A DNA stretch of 42,461 nucleotides from RGIG4790 sp964437615. GTDB taxonomy: Bacteria; Bacillota; Clostridia; Christensenellales; UBA1242. The stretch spans positions 1 to 42,461 of the forward strand of contig CAYTHL010000005.1 of the NCBI GenBank assembly GCA_964437615.1. The letters run 5' to 3'. This document shows positions 1 through 8,158 of this stretch, piece by piece. Below the pieces are notes generated by a model, which was not told the origin of the DNA, ran no database searches, and was given only the letters and a program-made list of their open reading frames with translations. How positions within the stretch are numbered: position 1 is the stretch's first letter; every line of letters begins with the position of its first letter. A program made the translations under genes and the position numbers.

Positions 1-2
1 CA

Positions 3-509
3 AAGACAGGCTATGTATTTGTAGGTTGGTATAGTTCTACCACAAGTACCTCTGCTTTAAGCACCGACACAGAATATTCATTTTCATCAACTAGCAGCAG
101 CGTAACAAGGTATGCCTTCTTTAGAAAAGGCATATCTGTAACGGTTGATTGGATAAAAGAATACCTTGACTCTGTCGACAGAACTACTACAACCACTACA
201 ACTAGTGGCAATATATCTGATATTAAAACTACTTGGGGCAGTTTAGGCATAACTGTAGATGGAGTTTCTATAACCACTTTAGGAACCTACACATTAAACT
301 ATGGGTCTACCATAGTTGTAACATTACCAGACGGTTGGATGGAGTCTGATTATTTCGAATACTGGTATGTATATATAAACGGTACCGAAATAAGCAAAAC
401 TTCAATATCTTATACTTATTCTGATTCAGGTAGTTCTATTAGTTATACCTTTACACTTACAAGCTCAATTACTAAAATAACTTTATATGAAGACTATGGC
501 GCAGATTAG
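3..509 (+). CDS. C-terminal part of a secreted or surface repeat protein (5' end outside window)
   Basis: An open frame runs from the window edge to a TAG at 507-509, giving 168 residues of a protein whose start lies upstream. The first part reads GYVFVGWYSS, then a Thr/Ser-rich stretch, then SVTRYAFFRKG. This resembles the InlB B-type (Listeria-Bacteroides, Flg_new) repeat, with its GYxFxGWY opening and a Y-A-x-F-x-K ending. The rest is rich in Thr, Ser, Tyr and Gly, with a run of seven consecutive threonines near residue 65, typical of extracellular beta-rich proteins. There is no membrane segment or LPXTG motif at the C-terminus, so any anchor must lie upstream. A strong terminator follows 14 bases after the stop. 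The repeat family is a pattern-based guess; that the frame is coding is well supported by its length, composition and terminator. Confidence 0.7.
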   Translation, partial: KTGYVFVGWYSSTTSTSALSTDTEYSFSSTSSSVTRYAFFRKGISVTVDWIKEYLDSVDRTTTTTTTSGNISDIKTTWGSLGITVDGVSITTLGTYTLNYGSTIVVTLPDGWMESDYFEYWYVYINGTEISKTSISYTYSDSGSSISYTFTLTSSITKITLYEDYGAD

Positions 510-522
510 TGTAAATAATACC

Positions 523-548
523 AAAAGGGCGCCAAACGGCGCCCTTTT
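523..548 (+). terminator. Rho-independent terminator of the partial surface protein gene
   Basis: A perfect 11-bp stem (523-533 with 538-548) encloses a 4-base AAAC loop. The stem is GC-rich at the top and ends in TTTT. It sits 14 bases after the TAG at 507-509. Confidence 0.9.
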
Positions 549-714
549 ACTATGCAGAAAAATAATTACTGCGAAAATAATAATTACCTATTAACACTGC
601 TTTGCCTAAGTTATATAACACCCACCTGTTATGCCAAGCGGCGGAGGCAAGCTTTGTTTACCACAATACCAATAGGCCTAGGCGCAGCGAGTTTTGGTTA
701 TTTTTTGGGGGATT

Positions 715-723
715 ATGGCATAG
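715..723 (+). other. Two-codon mini-ORF (Met-Ala-stop) ahead of the flippase gene
   Basis: ATG GCA TAG lies 19 bases before the flippase start and has its own G-rich ribosome-site-like GGGGG at 707-711. The same GGGGGATA-type spacing precedes two real genes here (7639 and 18490). It may be a minimal leader ORF or coincidence. There is no other evidence for function. Confidence 0.2.
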
Positions 724-742
724 AGTTTTAGCAAGGTGAATT

Positions 743-2287
743 ATGCAGAAATTTGTTAAAGCTGTGGCATTTGTAACAATATTTAGTGTTTTAACTAGGG
801 CTATTGGCTTTTTGCTAAGAATATATTTAAGCCGCGTGCTTGGCGCCGAAACCCTTGGCAGCTATCAAATTTCAATGAGCATTTTTGGCGTGCTAATGAC
901 CTTGGTGTCTAGCGGCTTGCCGCTGATTGTATCTAGAAACGTTGCCTATTATGCTGCCGACAAACAAGACAATAAGGCCAACGGCATGCTTAGCGCGGGG
1001 CTATATATAAGCATAATTTTTAGTGTTGTGGTGTGTGTGGTGCTTTATGCTTGCCCGCAAATTCTTGAAATGTTTATAAAAAGTCAAGAAAGCATAGACA
1101 TAATTTTAATTTTGCTTCCGGCACTGGTTGGTGAAGCTGTATACGCTATTTTGCGCGGCGGACTTTGGGGCAAAAAACGCTTTTTTACAATCTCCTTTAC
1201 CGAGTTTTTTGAACAAGTAGTGCGCATAATATTATGCGTGGTGCTGTTTAGCATTCCTATGGCGCTTAGCGTGGGCCAAAAAGCCGCACTATCTTTAACA
1301 TTATCTTGCATTGCAAGCGCTGTATTGGTTGCGGTGTTGTACTTTGTGTTTGGCGGCAAGGTTACGCGCGGCAAAGGTAATTATTATTTGGTTTTAAAAA
1401 CCAGCACGCCTATTACTTTGGTTAAAACAATATCTTCTGTAGTGGGTAGCATAGTGGCGGTTTTAATTCCGCTAAGGCTACAAAAATATGGCCTATCTAG
1501 CAGCGAAGCCCTTGCTCAGTACGGCATTTTTATGGGAATGACCATGCCTATAATTATGATTCCTAACACTTTTACTGGCAGCATAGCCGTTGCCCTTGTG
1601 CCAGAAATGAGTAGTTATACAAACAATATAGACGGCGTTGGAGCCAAAAATATAGCCGCCTTGCGCGGCCAAATAGATTTGGCTATAAAGGCTACTGTAA
1701 TGATAAGTATGATATTTATTCCGTGTTTTGCCAGCCTTGGCGTGCCAATCTGCCAATTTTTGTTTAATAATATAACGGCGGGCAAATATCTTGCGGTTTG
1801 CGCAATATTGATGCTGCCTATGGGCATGTGTCAAATTTGCAATAGCATATTAAACGCAATAGGGCTAGAACTTAAGGCGCTGGCTTGCTATGGTGCTGGC
1901 GCTGTGCTGCTTATACTTTGCATTTATTTTTTGCCACCATTAGTAGGCGTGTACGCAATTTTAATAGGCATGTTTGCCATGAACACTCTTAGTTGCATAT
2001 TATGCTTAATTATGCTGCATAAACGCAAATTAGTTAGCATTAGCTTTGCAAAAGCAATAATAAATATGACGCTAGTGTGCTTGCCAACAACGCTGCTTGG
2101 TTATTTTACATACAATTTGTTAGCTAAGTTTTGTGGAATGCTTGCAAGCCTTGTAATTAGCGGTGTTTTAACATTTGGCTTTACAGTGCTGCTTGTTTTT
2201 GTGTTTGATATAGCTAATGTTAGCGCTTTTGCTGTAAAACTTTTGCCAAAACGGCTTAGAAACATTAGAAAAGCAAAAGCACAATAA
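743..2287 (+). CDS. SpoVB/MurJ/Wzx-like lipid-linked oligosaccharide flippase (MOP superfamily)
   Basis: This 514-residue, almost entirely hydrophobic protein has about 12-14 predicted membrane segments. That is the size and architecture of polysaccharide-synthesis flippases and stage V sporulation protein B. The N-terminus shows the family pattern: TRxIGFLLRIYLSRxLG near residues 18-35, followed by GxYQxSxSxFG and SGLPLxVSR. Such proteins move undecaprenyl-linked precursors (peptidoglycan lipid II, teichoic acid or capsule units) from the inner to the outer face of the plasma membrane. The C-terminus is a short basic tail (KRLRNIRKAKAQ). The ATG at 743 has AAGGTG at 733-738. The gene is monocistronic, and a bidirectional terminator separates it from the convergent surface-protein gene. 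Whether it acts in peptidoglycan synthesis, sporulation or capsule export cannot be decided from sequence. Confidence 0.85.
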   Translation: MQKFVKAVAFVTIFSVLTRAIGFLLRIYLSRVLGAETLGSYQISMSIFGVLMTLVSSGLPLIVSRNVAYYAADKQDNKANGMLSAGLYISIIFSVVVCVVLYACPQILEMFIKSQESIDIILILLPALVGEAVYAILRGGLWGKKRFFTISFTEFFEQVVRIILCVVLFSIPMALSVGQKAALSLTLSCIASAVLVAVLYFVFGGKVTRGKGNYYLVLKTSTPITLVKTISSVVGSIVAVLIPLRLQKYGLSSSEALAQYGIFMGMTMPIIMIPNTFTGSIAVALVPEMSSYTNNIDGVGAKNIAALRGQIDLAIKATVMISMIFIPCFASLGVPICQFLFNNITAGKYLAVCAILMLPMGMCQICNSILNAIGLELKALACYGAGAVLLILCIYFLPPLVGVYAILIGMFAMNTLSCILCLIMLHKRKLVSISFAKAIINMTLVCLPTTLLGYFTYNLLAKFCGMLASLVISGVLTFGFTVLLVFVFDIANVSAFAVKLLPKRLRNIRKAKAQ

Positions 2288-2366
2288 GCAAAATGTTTTT
2301 TATAAATTGCAAAAGTAAATTACTTACGCCTTGCAAGCAAAAAAATACTATAAAAATTTTGCAAGC

Positions 2367-2415
2367 AAAAAGCCTTTAAATTAAGTTGTTTGTGTGCTCA
2401 ATTAAAGGCTTTTTT
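2367..2415. terminator. Bidirectional terminator between convergent genes
   Basis: A near-perfect inverted repeat (2367-2382 with 2400-2415; core AAAAAGCCTTTAA) is flanked by A and T runs, so it can end transcription of both the flippase (+) and the surface protein (-). A 13-base direct repeat, TTGCAAGCAAAAA, occurs twice just upstream (near 2333 and 2358). Confidence 0.85.
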
Positions 2416-2423
2416 ATATTTTA

Positions 2424-5400
2424 TTAAAATCCGGAGTTGTTTCCGCTAGCTGCCGTGCCAGTAGTAAATCCGCCAGCGCCAGGCTTTTGTTTTTTACTCT
2501 TCTTTTTAATAACTGTGCCAACTATTGCAATTACAAGTGCAATAACTAGCAGAACCGAAGATAATACTAAAAAGAATGTTGTCCAGCTGAAATTATAATC
2601 ATCTTTTGAGCTATCATCGCTCGACGAATCGTCGTCAGAGGTTGTAACAGCTAGGTTTTTGATAATAACAGTGTCGTCGTCAGCTACGCCGTCGGCCGTT
2701 GTATCTTGTGTGTATTCGTCTTCTGTAAGGCTAGTAACTTGAATATTGCTAACAATTGCCCAGCCAGTAAAGCTTTCGCCATCGTCTGTGCCAAGCTCAA
2801 AGTCTAGCGAGAACGCGCTTATACTGCTAGAACCAGTGGCAACATAAAATGTGTAAGTTACATAACCGTTATTTTCTTGGGAGGCATAGGTGTTAATATT
2901 GCTAAACGTTTCGGTTATGCCGTTTGCAACTATCTTTAGCCCGTTATCTGCAAGGTCGCTAGTTTTAACTTGTAGAGTTATTTTGTACCAGCTGCTGGCT
3001 GCCAGCGCAGTAGAAAAGTCGCTAGATGCATATGTGTAATCGGTTTCTTTAGTGTTAAGCAAAAGTAGCGCGGTAGGGTTGTCTGTAGCTGGATTAGTAG
3101 TTAAGTTTATTGTAATAGTTTCTTTAGTAGTGTCGTCGTCGTTTAAAATTTCGTAAGAGTAAGTGCTTTCGGTTAAGTCTACAACACCAAGTATGCCTTG
3201 GGTGTATTCGGCGTCGTCTGCTAGGTCTTCTTGAGTGTGACTGTAGCTGGTGTAGAGGTTGCTGTCTTCGTCTTTGGTGGCAGAGTGTGCTGTAAAGTTG
3301 TTGTTTAGCATATCTAGTACTGCTACAACATTGGCTGTGCCGTCGCTATTTATCATGTTGTAAGTTGGGCTGCCATATTTGGATAAAATATTCTCAAATT
3401 GTTCGTCTACAGTTACAGTTTCGCCGTCTACTGTTTCGTCAGACAGCGCAGATATGTTGACATTTTGTATAAACATGGTGCCTTTGGCTTCGGTTGCGCC
3501 CAATTTAAGCGAAATGCTTGTGCGGTTTGTGCCGCCAGTGCGAAAGTAGAAAGTAAAGGTTTGCCATCTTCCAAAGAAGCCTTCCGTAAGAGTGCTATCT
3601 ACAGTAAGCTGCATATTTGCTATGTTGTCGCTTCCAGATAACAGATTTGCCACAATGTTGCCTTCAAACCCAGTAGCCACATAAGCCTCAAAAGTGATTT
3701 TGTAAACGTTTTCAGAACTTAATGTTGTGCTAGATGACGAGCTGCCTATGTTTGCAGATGTCATTAAAAAGGTAGAATTTTCTTCTTGTAGTTTTATTGC
3801 GTAAACGTTTGTAGGGTAGGCGTCGGTTTCTAATGGGGTGCCAGCTGCAAGTTTGTAGATAGGTGCCGTATCCCAATTGAACATGTCTGCAACAGTGGTA
3901 GCTTTTATATATTTGCCAGTGTAGTCGGTTAGGTAATAATAAGTGCCGCTAACAGGAGTGTTTACCGCAGGGTAAAGCTTAGTGCCCGCATCAACTGTTT
4001 TTTCGTTAATTGTTATGTCTTTAGTTAAAGTTAGCAAAGTATTGCCGTTTTCCTCGCCTATGGTGTATTCGTCTGTTTCTAGGTAATCTAGTTCGCCGTC
4101 CTCGTTGTAGGCGGCTATAAGCTGAGTGCTGTAGGCGTAAGAGTTTGTGCCAATAATTCCGCTAATAACGCTAGAGGTGTTGTCGTCATCTAGTGTCCAG
4201 CTGCTTGCTGTATACGGATAGGTGTTTGTTGCGTCTTCGGCTGTAACAGTTATGGTGTTAAAGTAGCCATTTGTTACGTTGCTGCTAAGTACGCCAACGC
4301 TAGCTAGATTTACTTTGTTGCTGCCGCTAGAGTAGATAGAACTGCTTATAGCCTCTACTTTAAGATTGTCGTAATAAACAGTGTCTTCGGTGCTGGCAAG
4401 CAAAACCAAATATAGGTCTACATCTTGATAAGGGTTGCCCTGAACATAAAAGACAATTTCTTTCCAGCCGTTGTAGCCGTCGGTTGCGTCTTCGGCAGTG
4501 CTAAAGTCGGTGGCGGTGGCGGCGGTTAAAACCTGAGAGCCATACGTTACAGTTGCGCCAGTTTGTATACTTGCCATAAGTTTTGCAGTTGCAACGGCCT
4601 CTGTATCTGCAGAATTTGCCCAAATGCTAATGCGATAGTATCCAAACTGAGCAATTTTTATGGCTGTGCTAACAACGCCAAGCGAGTACTCAGTGTCTTT
4701 GTTAGAAAGTTTAAGTATGCTATTGTTATTGTTAAAGGTATTTTGAGCTTTATCTTCTTTTGCGGCATCGTCGGTGCTGTCTACAATATTTCCGTCTTCG
4801 TCAAGCAGGTTGCCAAATTGGTCTCTAGAATAATCTTGATATTCAGAAAATGCTTCAGATTCTAGAACAGTAGATATTTCTAACGCATTCTCGCTATACA
4901 GCTTGCGGTATTGGTTTTTAACAGAGCTGCTAAGTTCGGTGGTGCCGCTATCCGAGGTGTAACGCGGCATGTAGTAACTAAAGTAGTTGCTAGTGCTGCT
5001 TAAATAACTGCTAAAGGATAGTTCAGAAAAATCTGTAGGAGTATATAATAAATTTTCGGTGTCGCCATCAAAAGAGTAGTCAAACACAGTGGCGCTAGAA
5101 TAATATCTTGCAGAATAGGTAGAAACACTTGATAATTCAGCCTCGCTTGTATAGTTGGTGTAGTTGTATATAGCAAAGGTGTTTGTGTCCTCGCTAGTGG
5201 CCTCTGTGCAACCATAGAAGAAGGTTAGGTCTTCGGTATTGTAAGTTCCGTCCAAAGCATTTATTGCTTCTAGTATAGAGTTGTATTCGTCACTATATGT
5301 ATCTTGGGAGATTATAGCGTAAAATTTATTGTTATTTTTTACAAAGTTGCTGTCATATTTACTATAGCTATCCAAAACTGCATATTTGTTGGTGCTATCT

Positions 5401-6932
5401 GCCGCATTTAGGGCGTTTACAAGCGCTGCTGCGTTTGTAGAACTAGAATTTTCTGTGTAAATGTAAATAGGGGTGTATGTTTGCGGTTCTTCTTCCTCCT
5501 CGGTAGTTTTGGTTTCTAAAACATAAGAGGTTGCCTTACTACTATTTACAATCGGAACGCAATTTTCTTGGCCGGTTAGGCTAAAGTCTTCGGCAATGCT
5601 AGATAAAGATGTGTTGTTTGCCGAGGTGTCATTAATGGTGTTGTTAAAATAATCTAAGCTGCTAATTTTGTAAATTTTTAGGTCGTCAAAAAATACCGAG
5701 CCAGTTAAGGTGTTGTTTGAGTAATATGTAGAGCCGTCGTAAGCATCGTCTGTTTCTGCAAAATTTTCTAAGTCTGCTGTGCCAGTTACGCCATTTTCAT
5801 CGCCATAATACAAAAAGACATAAATGCTTGTTGCCGATGCTGCCCGAGTTTCTATAAACAAGTAGTAATTAACCCATAGCCCGTCTGTAGAAACGTTTTC
5901 TATTTTGGCATTTATGTAGCCACTTTCTGCAGAAACTTGCAGGGTTGCTGTTGCATTGCCAGCCGTGTATATCCAACAAGAAACAACATAGTAGCTTGCC
6001 GCTGACAAACTTGTTGTGTTTAGCGTTCTAAAATACATGTAGTTTTCTGTCCACTCGTATGTTTTTTTGTAGCTAAAAACAAAATCACCGTCACTATATG
6101 TAGAGCTAGAAGTAGCCGAACTATCTTGATTACCTTCGGCTTCATTTTGTTTTGTATTGCTTTCGGCAATTGCTTGGTTTACAAGAGATATATCTGTTAC
6201 TATTGCGGCGTATTCGTCATAAAAGGTGTCGGCTGTCACTTGAGTATAGTCGCCGCTATCATAGCTGACGGCGCTATCATCCTTAAATACATATGTTGTA
6301 TGGCAGCCTTTTGCATTGTTTAATGCTTCCACAAAAGCTTTGGTTGTTTCTAGGGCATCTTTATCAGCACCATCTGGCAATAAAGGATAAACATATATTA
6401 TATTTGTGCTATTGTCGGTCTGCTCGTAAAGCGGAGTGTCACTAGATGTGCTGGTGTAAGTTTTTCTGGCAACAGCATAGTTGTTAAGCGAAATTAAGCC
6501 TACATAGTCGTCGCTAGTTTTGCGGCTGCTAATTTTGTCTTGAGTGTCTGTGCCAGTGTAGTCGCTAACATTTTTATTCTGCTCGCTAGAAAGAGTACTA
6601 ACGCCGTAGTAGTAGCTAATAGGGTAATAGCCGTTTGCTGTTTTGTAATCGGTAAGAGATTGGCTAAGCGATTGTGTGTAATTTGCCGAGTTTCCGCTGG
6701 TATAAGCCGAAGTCCACGAAGAAGATGAAGCAAAATTATATGTGGCAGTACTACTTGCACTATAAAGAGCGTTTGTTGTGTTAGATTGACGCTTGCTAAA
6801 AAAGTTAATATTATTTATGCAGCCATATGCGCAAGAGTAGCCAACCGAAAGCAACATTGCAAAGGATATTGCAAAGCTGGTTATCTTTTGAAAAATTTTG
6901 TTGTGTTTTAGTTTGCTAAATAGTTTTTTCAT
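2424..6932 (-). CDS. Large surface protein with repeated CBM-like beta-sandwich modules and a C-terminal membrane anchor
   Basis: This 1502-residue protein has a basic N-terminus (KKLFSKLKHNK) followed by a hydrophobic signal segment at about residues 16-36. The ectodomain is very long and rich in Ser, Thr, Tyr, Asp and Asn. The C-terminus has one membrane helix at about residues 1450-1472, followed by KKKSKKQK and a Gly-rich cytoplasmic tail, so it is probably a type I anchored surface protein without LPXTG. Four times a domain ends in a strand like VFFDDLKIYKI, VYYDNLKVEAI, MFIQNVNISAL and AIVSNIQVTSL. Each is preceded by a W-x-x-Y/F-x-F-Y-V/F strand. This is the pattern of CenC-type carbohydrate-binding modules, so glycan binding is plausible but inferred. 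AAGGTGA lies 5 bases before the ATG. It is monocistronic with its own promoter. No catalytic domain is visible. Confidence 0.8.
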   Translation of the reverse strand: MKKLFSKLKHNKIFQKITSFAISFAMLLSVGYSCAYGCINNINFFSKRQSNTTNALYSASSTATYNFASSSSWTSAYTSGNSANYTQSLSQSLTDYKTANGYYPISYYYGVSTLSSEQNKNVSDYTGTDTQDKISSRKTSDDYVGLISLNNYAVARKTYTSTSSDTPLYEQTDNSTNIIYVYPLLPDGADKDALETTKAFVEALNNAKGCHTTYVFKDDSAVSYDSGDYTQVTADTFYDEYAAIVTDISLVNQAIAESNTKQNEAEGNQDSSATSSSTYSDGDFVFSYKKTYEWTENYMYFRTLNTTSLSAASYYVVSCWIYTAGNATATLQVSAESGYINAKIENVSTDGLWVNYYLFIETRAASATSIYVFLYYGDENGVTGTADLENFAETDDAYDGSTYYSNNTLTGSVFFDDLKIYKISSLDYFNNTINDTSANNTSLSSIAEDFSLTGQENCVPIVNSSKATSYVLETKTTEEEEEPQTYTPIYIYTENSSSTNAAALVNALNAADSTNKYAVLDSYSKYDSNFVKNNNKFYAIISQDTYSDEYNSILEAINALDGTYNTEDLTFFYGCTEATSEDTNTFAIYNYTNYTSEAELSSVSTYSARYYSSATVFDYSFDGDTENLLYTPTDFSELSFSSYLSSTSNYFSYYMPRYTSDSGTTELSSSVKNQYRKLYSENALEISTVLESEAFSEYQDYSRDQFGNLLDEDGNIVDSTDDAAKEDKAQNTFNNNNSILKLSNKDTEYSLGVVSTAIKIAQFGYYRISIWANSADTEAVATAKLMASIQTGATVTYGSQVLTAATATDFSTAEDATDGYNGWKEIVFYVQGNPYQDVDLYLVLLASTEDTVYYDNLKVEAISSSIYSSGSNKVNLASVGVLSSNVTNGYFNTITVTAEDATNTYPYTASSWTLDDDNTSSVISGIIGTNSYAYSTQLIAAYNEDGELDYLETDEYTIGEENGNTLLTLTKDITINEKTVDAGTKLYPAVNTPVSGTYYYLTDYTGKYIKATTVADMFNWDTAPIYKLAAGTPLETDAYPTNVYAIKLQEENSTFLMTSANIGSSSSSTTLSSENVYKITFEAYVATGFEGNIVANLLSGSDNIANMQLTVDSTLTEGFFGRWQTFTFYFRTGGTNRTSISLKLGATEAKGTMFIQNVNISALSDETVDGETVTVDEQFENILSKYGSPTYNMINSDGTANVVAVLDMLNNNFTAHSATKDEDSNLYTSYSHTQEDLADDAEYTQGILGVVDLTESTYSYEILNDDDTTKETITINLTTNPATDNPTALLLLNTKETDYTYASSDFSTALAASSWYKITLQVKTSDLADNGLKIVANGITETFSNINTYASQENNGYVTYTFYVATGSSSISAFSLDFELGTDDGESFTGWAIVSNIQVTSLTEDEYTQDTTADGVADDDTVIIKNLAVTTSDDDSSSDDSSKDDYNFSWTTFFLVLSSVLLVIALVIAIVGTVIKKKSKKQKPGAGGFTTGTAASGNNSGF

Positions 6933-6972
6933 AAATCACCTTATAAATAAATTTGTAATAACTACAAAAAGT

Positions 6973-7001
6973 ATTTTAATATATTGCCCAAAAAAAATCA
7001 A
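6973..7001 (-). promoter_or_regulatory. Promoter of the large surface-protein gene
   Basis: On the minus strand TTGATT (-35, at 6996-7001) and TAAAAT (-10, at 6973-6978) are separated by 17 bases. The start codon lies about 40 bases downstream, behind AAGGTGA. Confidence 0.6.
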
Positions 7002-7088
7002 GTCCTTTTTAATTAATAATAAATAAATTGTTTAATAAAATAATAGTAATATTCAATTATTTTAAGCCAAGCGGCACATACTAAGCCC

Positions 7089-7469
7089 ATGGGTAAAACA
7101 AAATTAAAGGCTAAACAGATAATTTTTGCATTACTTTTTGGGGTGTTTGTTGGGTTTGTAAATGGCTTTTTGGGGGCTGGCGGCGGAATGCTGGTGGTTC
7201 CGTTTTTGCGTTTAATATATAACCAGCAACCCAAAATTGCCCATGCAACAGCACTGCTTGTTATTTTGCCAACCAGCCTAATTAGCAGTTTAGTTTACAT
7301 TTTTGGCAAAGATGTTTGGCACAGTAGCCCATTGCTGCCAGTGGCAATTGGAACCTTTGTTGGCGGAATTTTGGGAACATTTTTACTAAGTAAACTTAAA
7401 AACGGATACATTGTATGCTTATTTAGTATTGTAATGCTTGTGGCAGGTTGCTTTATGATTTTTGGGTAA
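7089..7469 (+). CDS. Half-length TauE/SafE-family (TSUP) membrane protein
   Basis: This 126-residue protein has about four membrane segments. The motif GFLGAGGGMLVVPFL (residues 19-33) is the signature of the TauE/SafE sulfite/anion exporter family, followed by the usual helix with AHATAL. Full TSUP proteins are about 240-260 residues and contain two copies of this unit; this gene encodes one. A second half-length copy follows at 7639, so the transporter is probably a dimer of two gene products. The substrate is unknown; the family includes exporters of sulfite, sulfonates and organic acids. There is no Shine-Dalgarno before the ATG. A CATACT -10-like hexamer ends 6 bases upstream, so the message could be leaderless. 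Confidence 0.8.
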   Translation: MGKTKLKAKQIIFALLFGVFVGFVNGFLGAGGGMLVVPFLRLIYNQQPKIAHATALLVILPTSLISSLVYIFGKDVWHSSPLLPVAIGTFVGGILGTFLLSKLKNGYIVCLFSIVMLVAGCFMIFG

Positions 7470-7502
7470 ATTAGCATATTTTTATTCAAATATTGTATCT
7501 TT

Positions 7503-7622
7503 TGCAAAAAATTAATAACTTTGTAGGCTTAACAATGCAAAATATGCATAAAAACTGCAAAATGTACGCAATTACAGTTAAAAATATGCAAATTTTTGCA
7601 AATTTTTACCAAATTAATGCAA
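7503..7622. repeat. Helically phased array of TGCAA motifs
   Basis: TGCAA starts at 7503, 7536, 7556, 7587, 7597 and 7618, with near-matches at 7545 (TGCAT) and 7565 (CGCAA). The steps are 33, 9, 11, 9, 22, 10 and 21 bases, close to whole multiples of one helical turn. The array fills the gap between the two TauE/SafE genes. It could be a cooperative protein-binding site or bent DNA. Confidence 0.4.
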
Positions 7623-7638
7623 TTTTTAGGGGGATAAT

Positions 7639-8022
7639 ATGGAATTTTTATGGTTTGTGCTAGCGGGACTTTTTAGCGGCGCTTTTGCCGGAATGGGCAT
7701 GGGTGGCGGCACATTTTTATTGCCTATACTAACGCTGCTACTAAAAGTTGAACAAAAGACGGCGCAAGGAATAAATTTGATTGTCTTTTTGCCAATGGCA
7801 GTTGTCTGCATTTTTATATATGCGCACAAAAAGCTGATAGATTTTAAAGGCTGGTGGCTTATAAGTTTGCCGGCATGCTTGGTTGCTGGGCTTGGGGCGC
7901 TGCTTGCATTAAAAATTCCTTCGGATATTTTAAAAATAATATTTGGGTCCTTTTTAGTTTTGCTATCAATTGTACTTTTGGTTATTCAAATTGTGCAGTC
8001 TATTAAAAAAGCAAATAGTTAA
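7639..8022 (+). CDS. Half-length TauE/SafE-family (TSUP) membrane protein, second copy
   Basis: This 127-residue protein has four predicted membrane segments. It carries the same signature as its neighbour in the form FAGMGMGGGTFLLP (residues 16-29), followed by KTAQGINLIVFLP. It is again half the length of a full TSUP transporter. The two proteins are diverged in sequence, as expected for the two halves of an asymmetric transporter. The start at 7639 has a strong AGGGGG site 6 bases upstream. The 169-base gap from the first copy holds the TGCAA array, so the two genes may be regulated separately. Function beyond membrane anion export is not inferable. Confidence 0.8.
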   Translation: MEFLWFVLAGLFSGAFAGMGMGGGTFLLPILTLLLKVEQKTAQGINLIVFLPMAVVCIFIYAHKKLIDFKGWWLISLPACLVAGLGALLALKIPSDILKIIFGSFLVLLSIVLLVIQIVQSIKKANS

Positions 8023-8107
8023 ACGGCAAAGGGTAACTAAATAATTACCAAATTTGTTTAAATTTTAAAAAAATAATATAAAATATTCAAATTATTGCCT
8101 ATTTTGT

Positions 8108-8136
8108 TTTACAAATTTCTCTTGTTTTGCTAAAAT
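8108..8136 (+). promoter_or_regulatory. Promoter of the Rnf-like operon
   Basis: TTTACA (8108-8113) and TAAAAT (8131-8136) are separated by exactly 17 bases, about 22 bases before the GTG start of rnfC. Confidence 0.6.
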
Positions 8137-8158
8137 AAATTTACTAGCGAGGTGCAAA

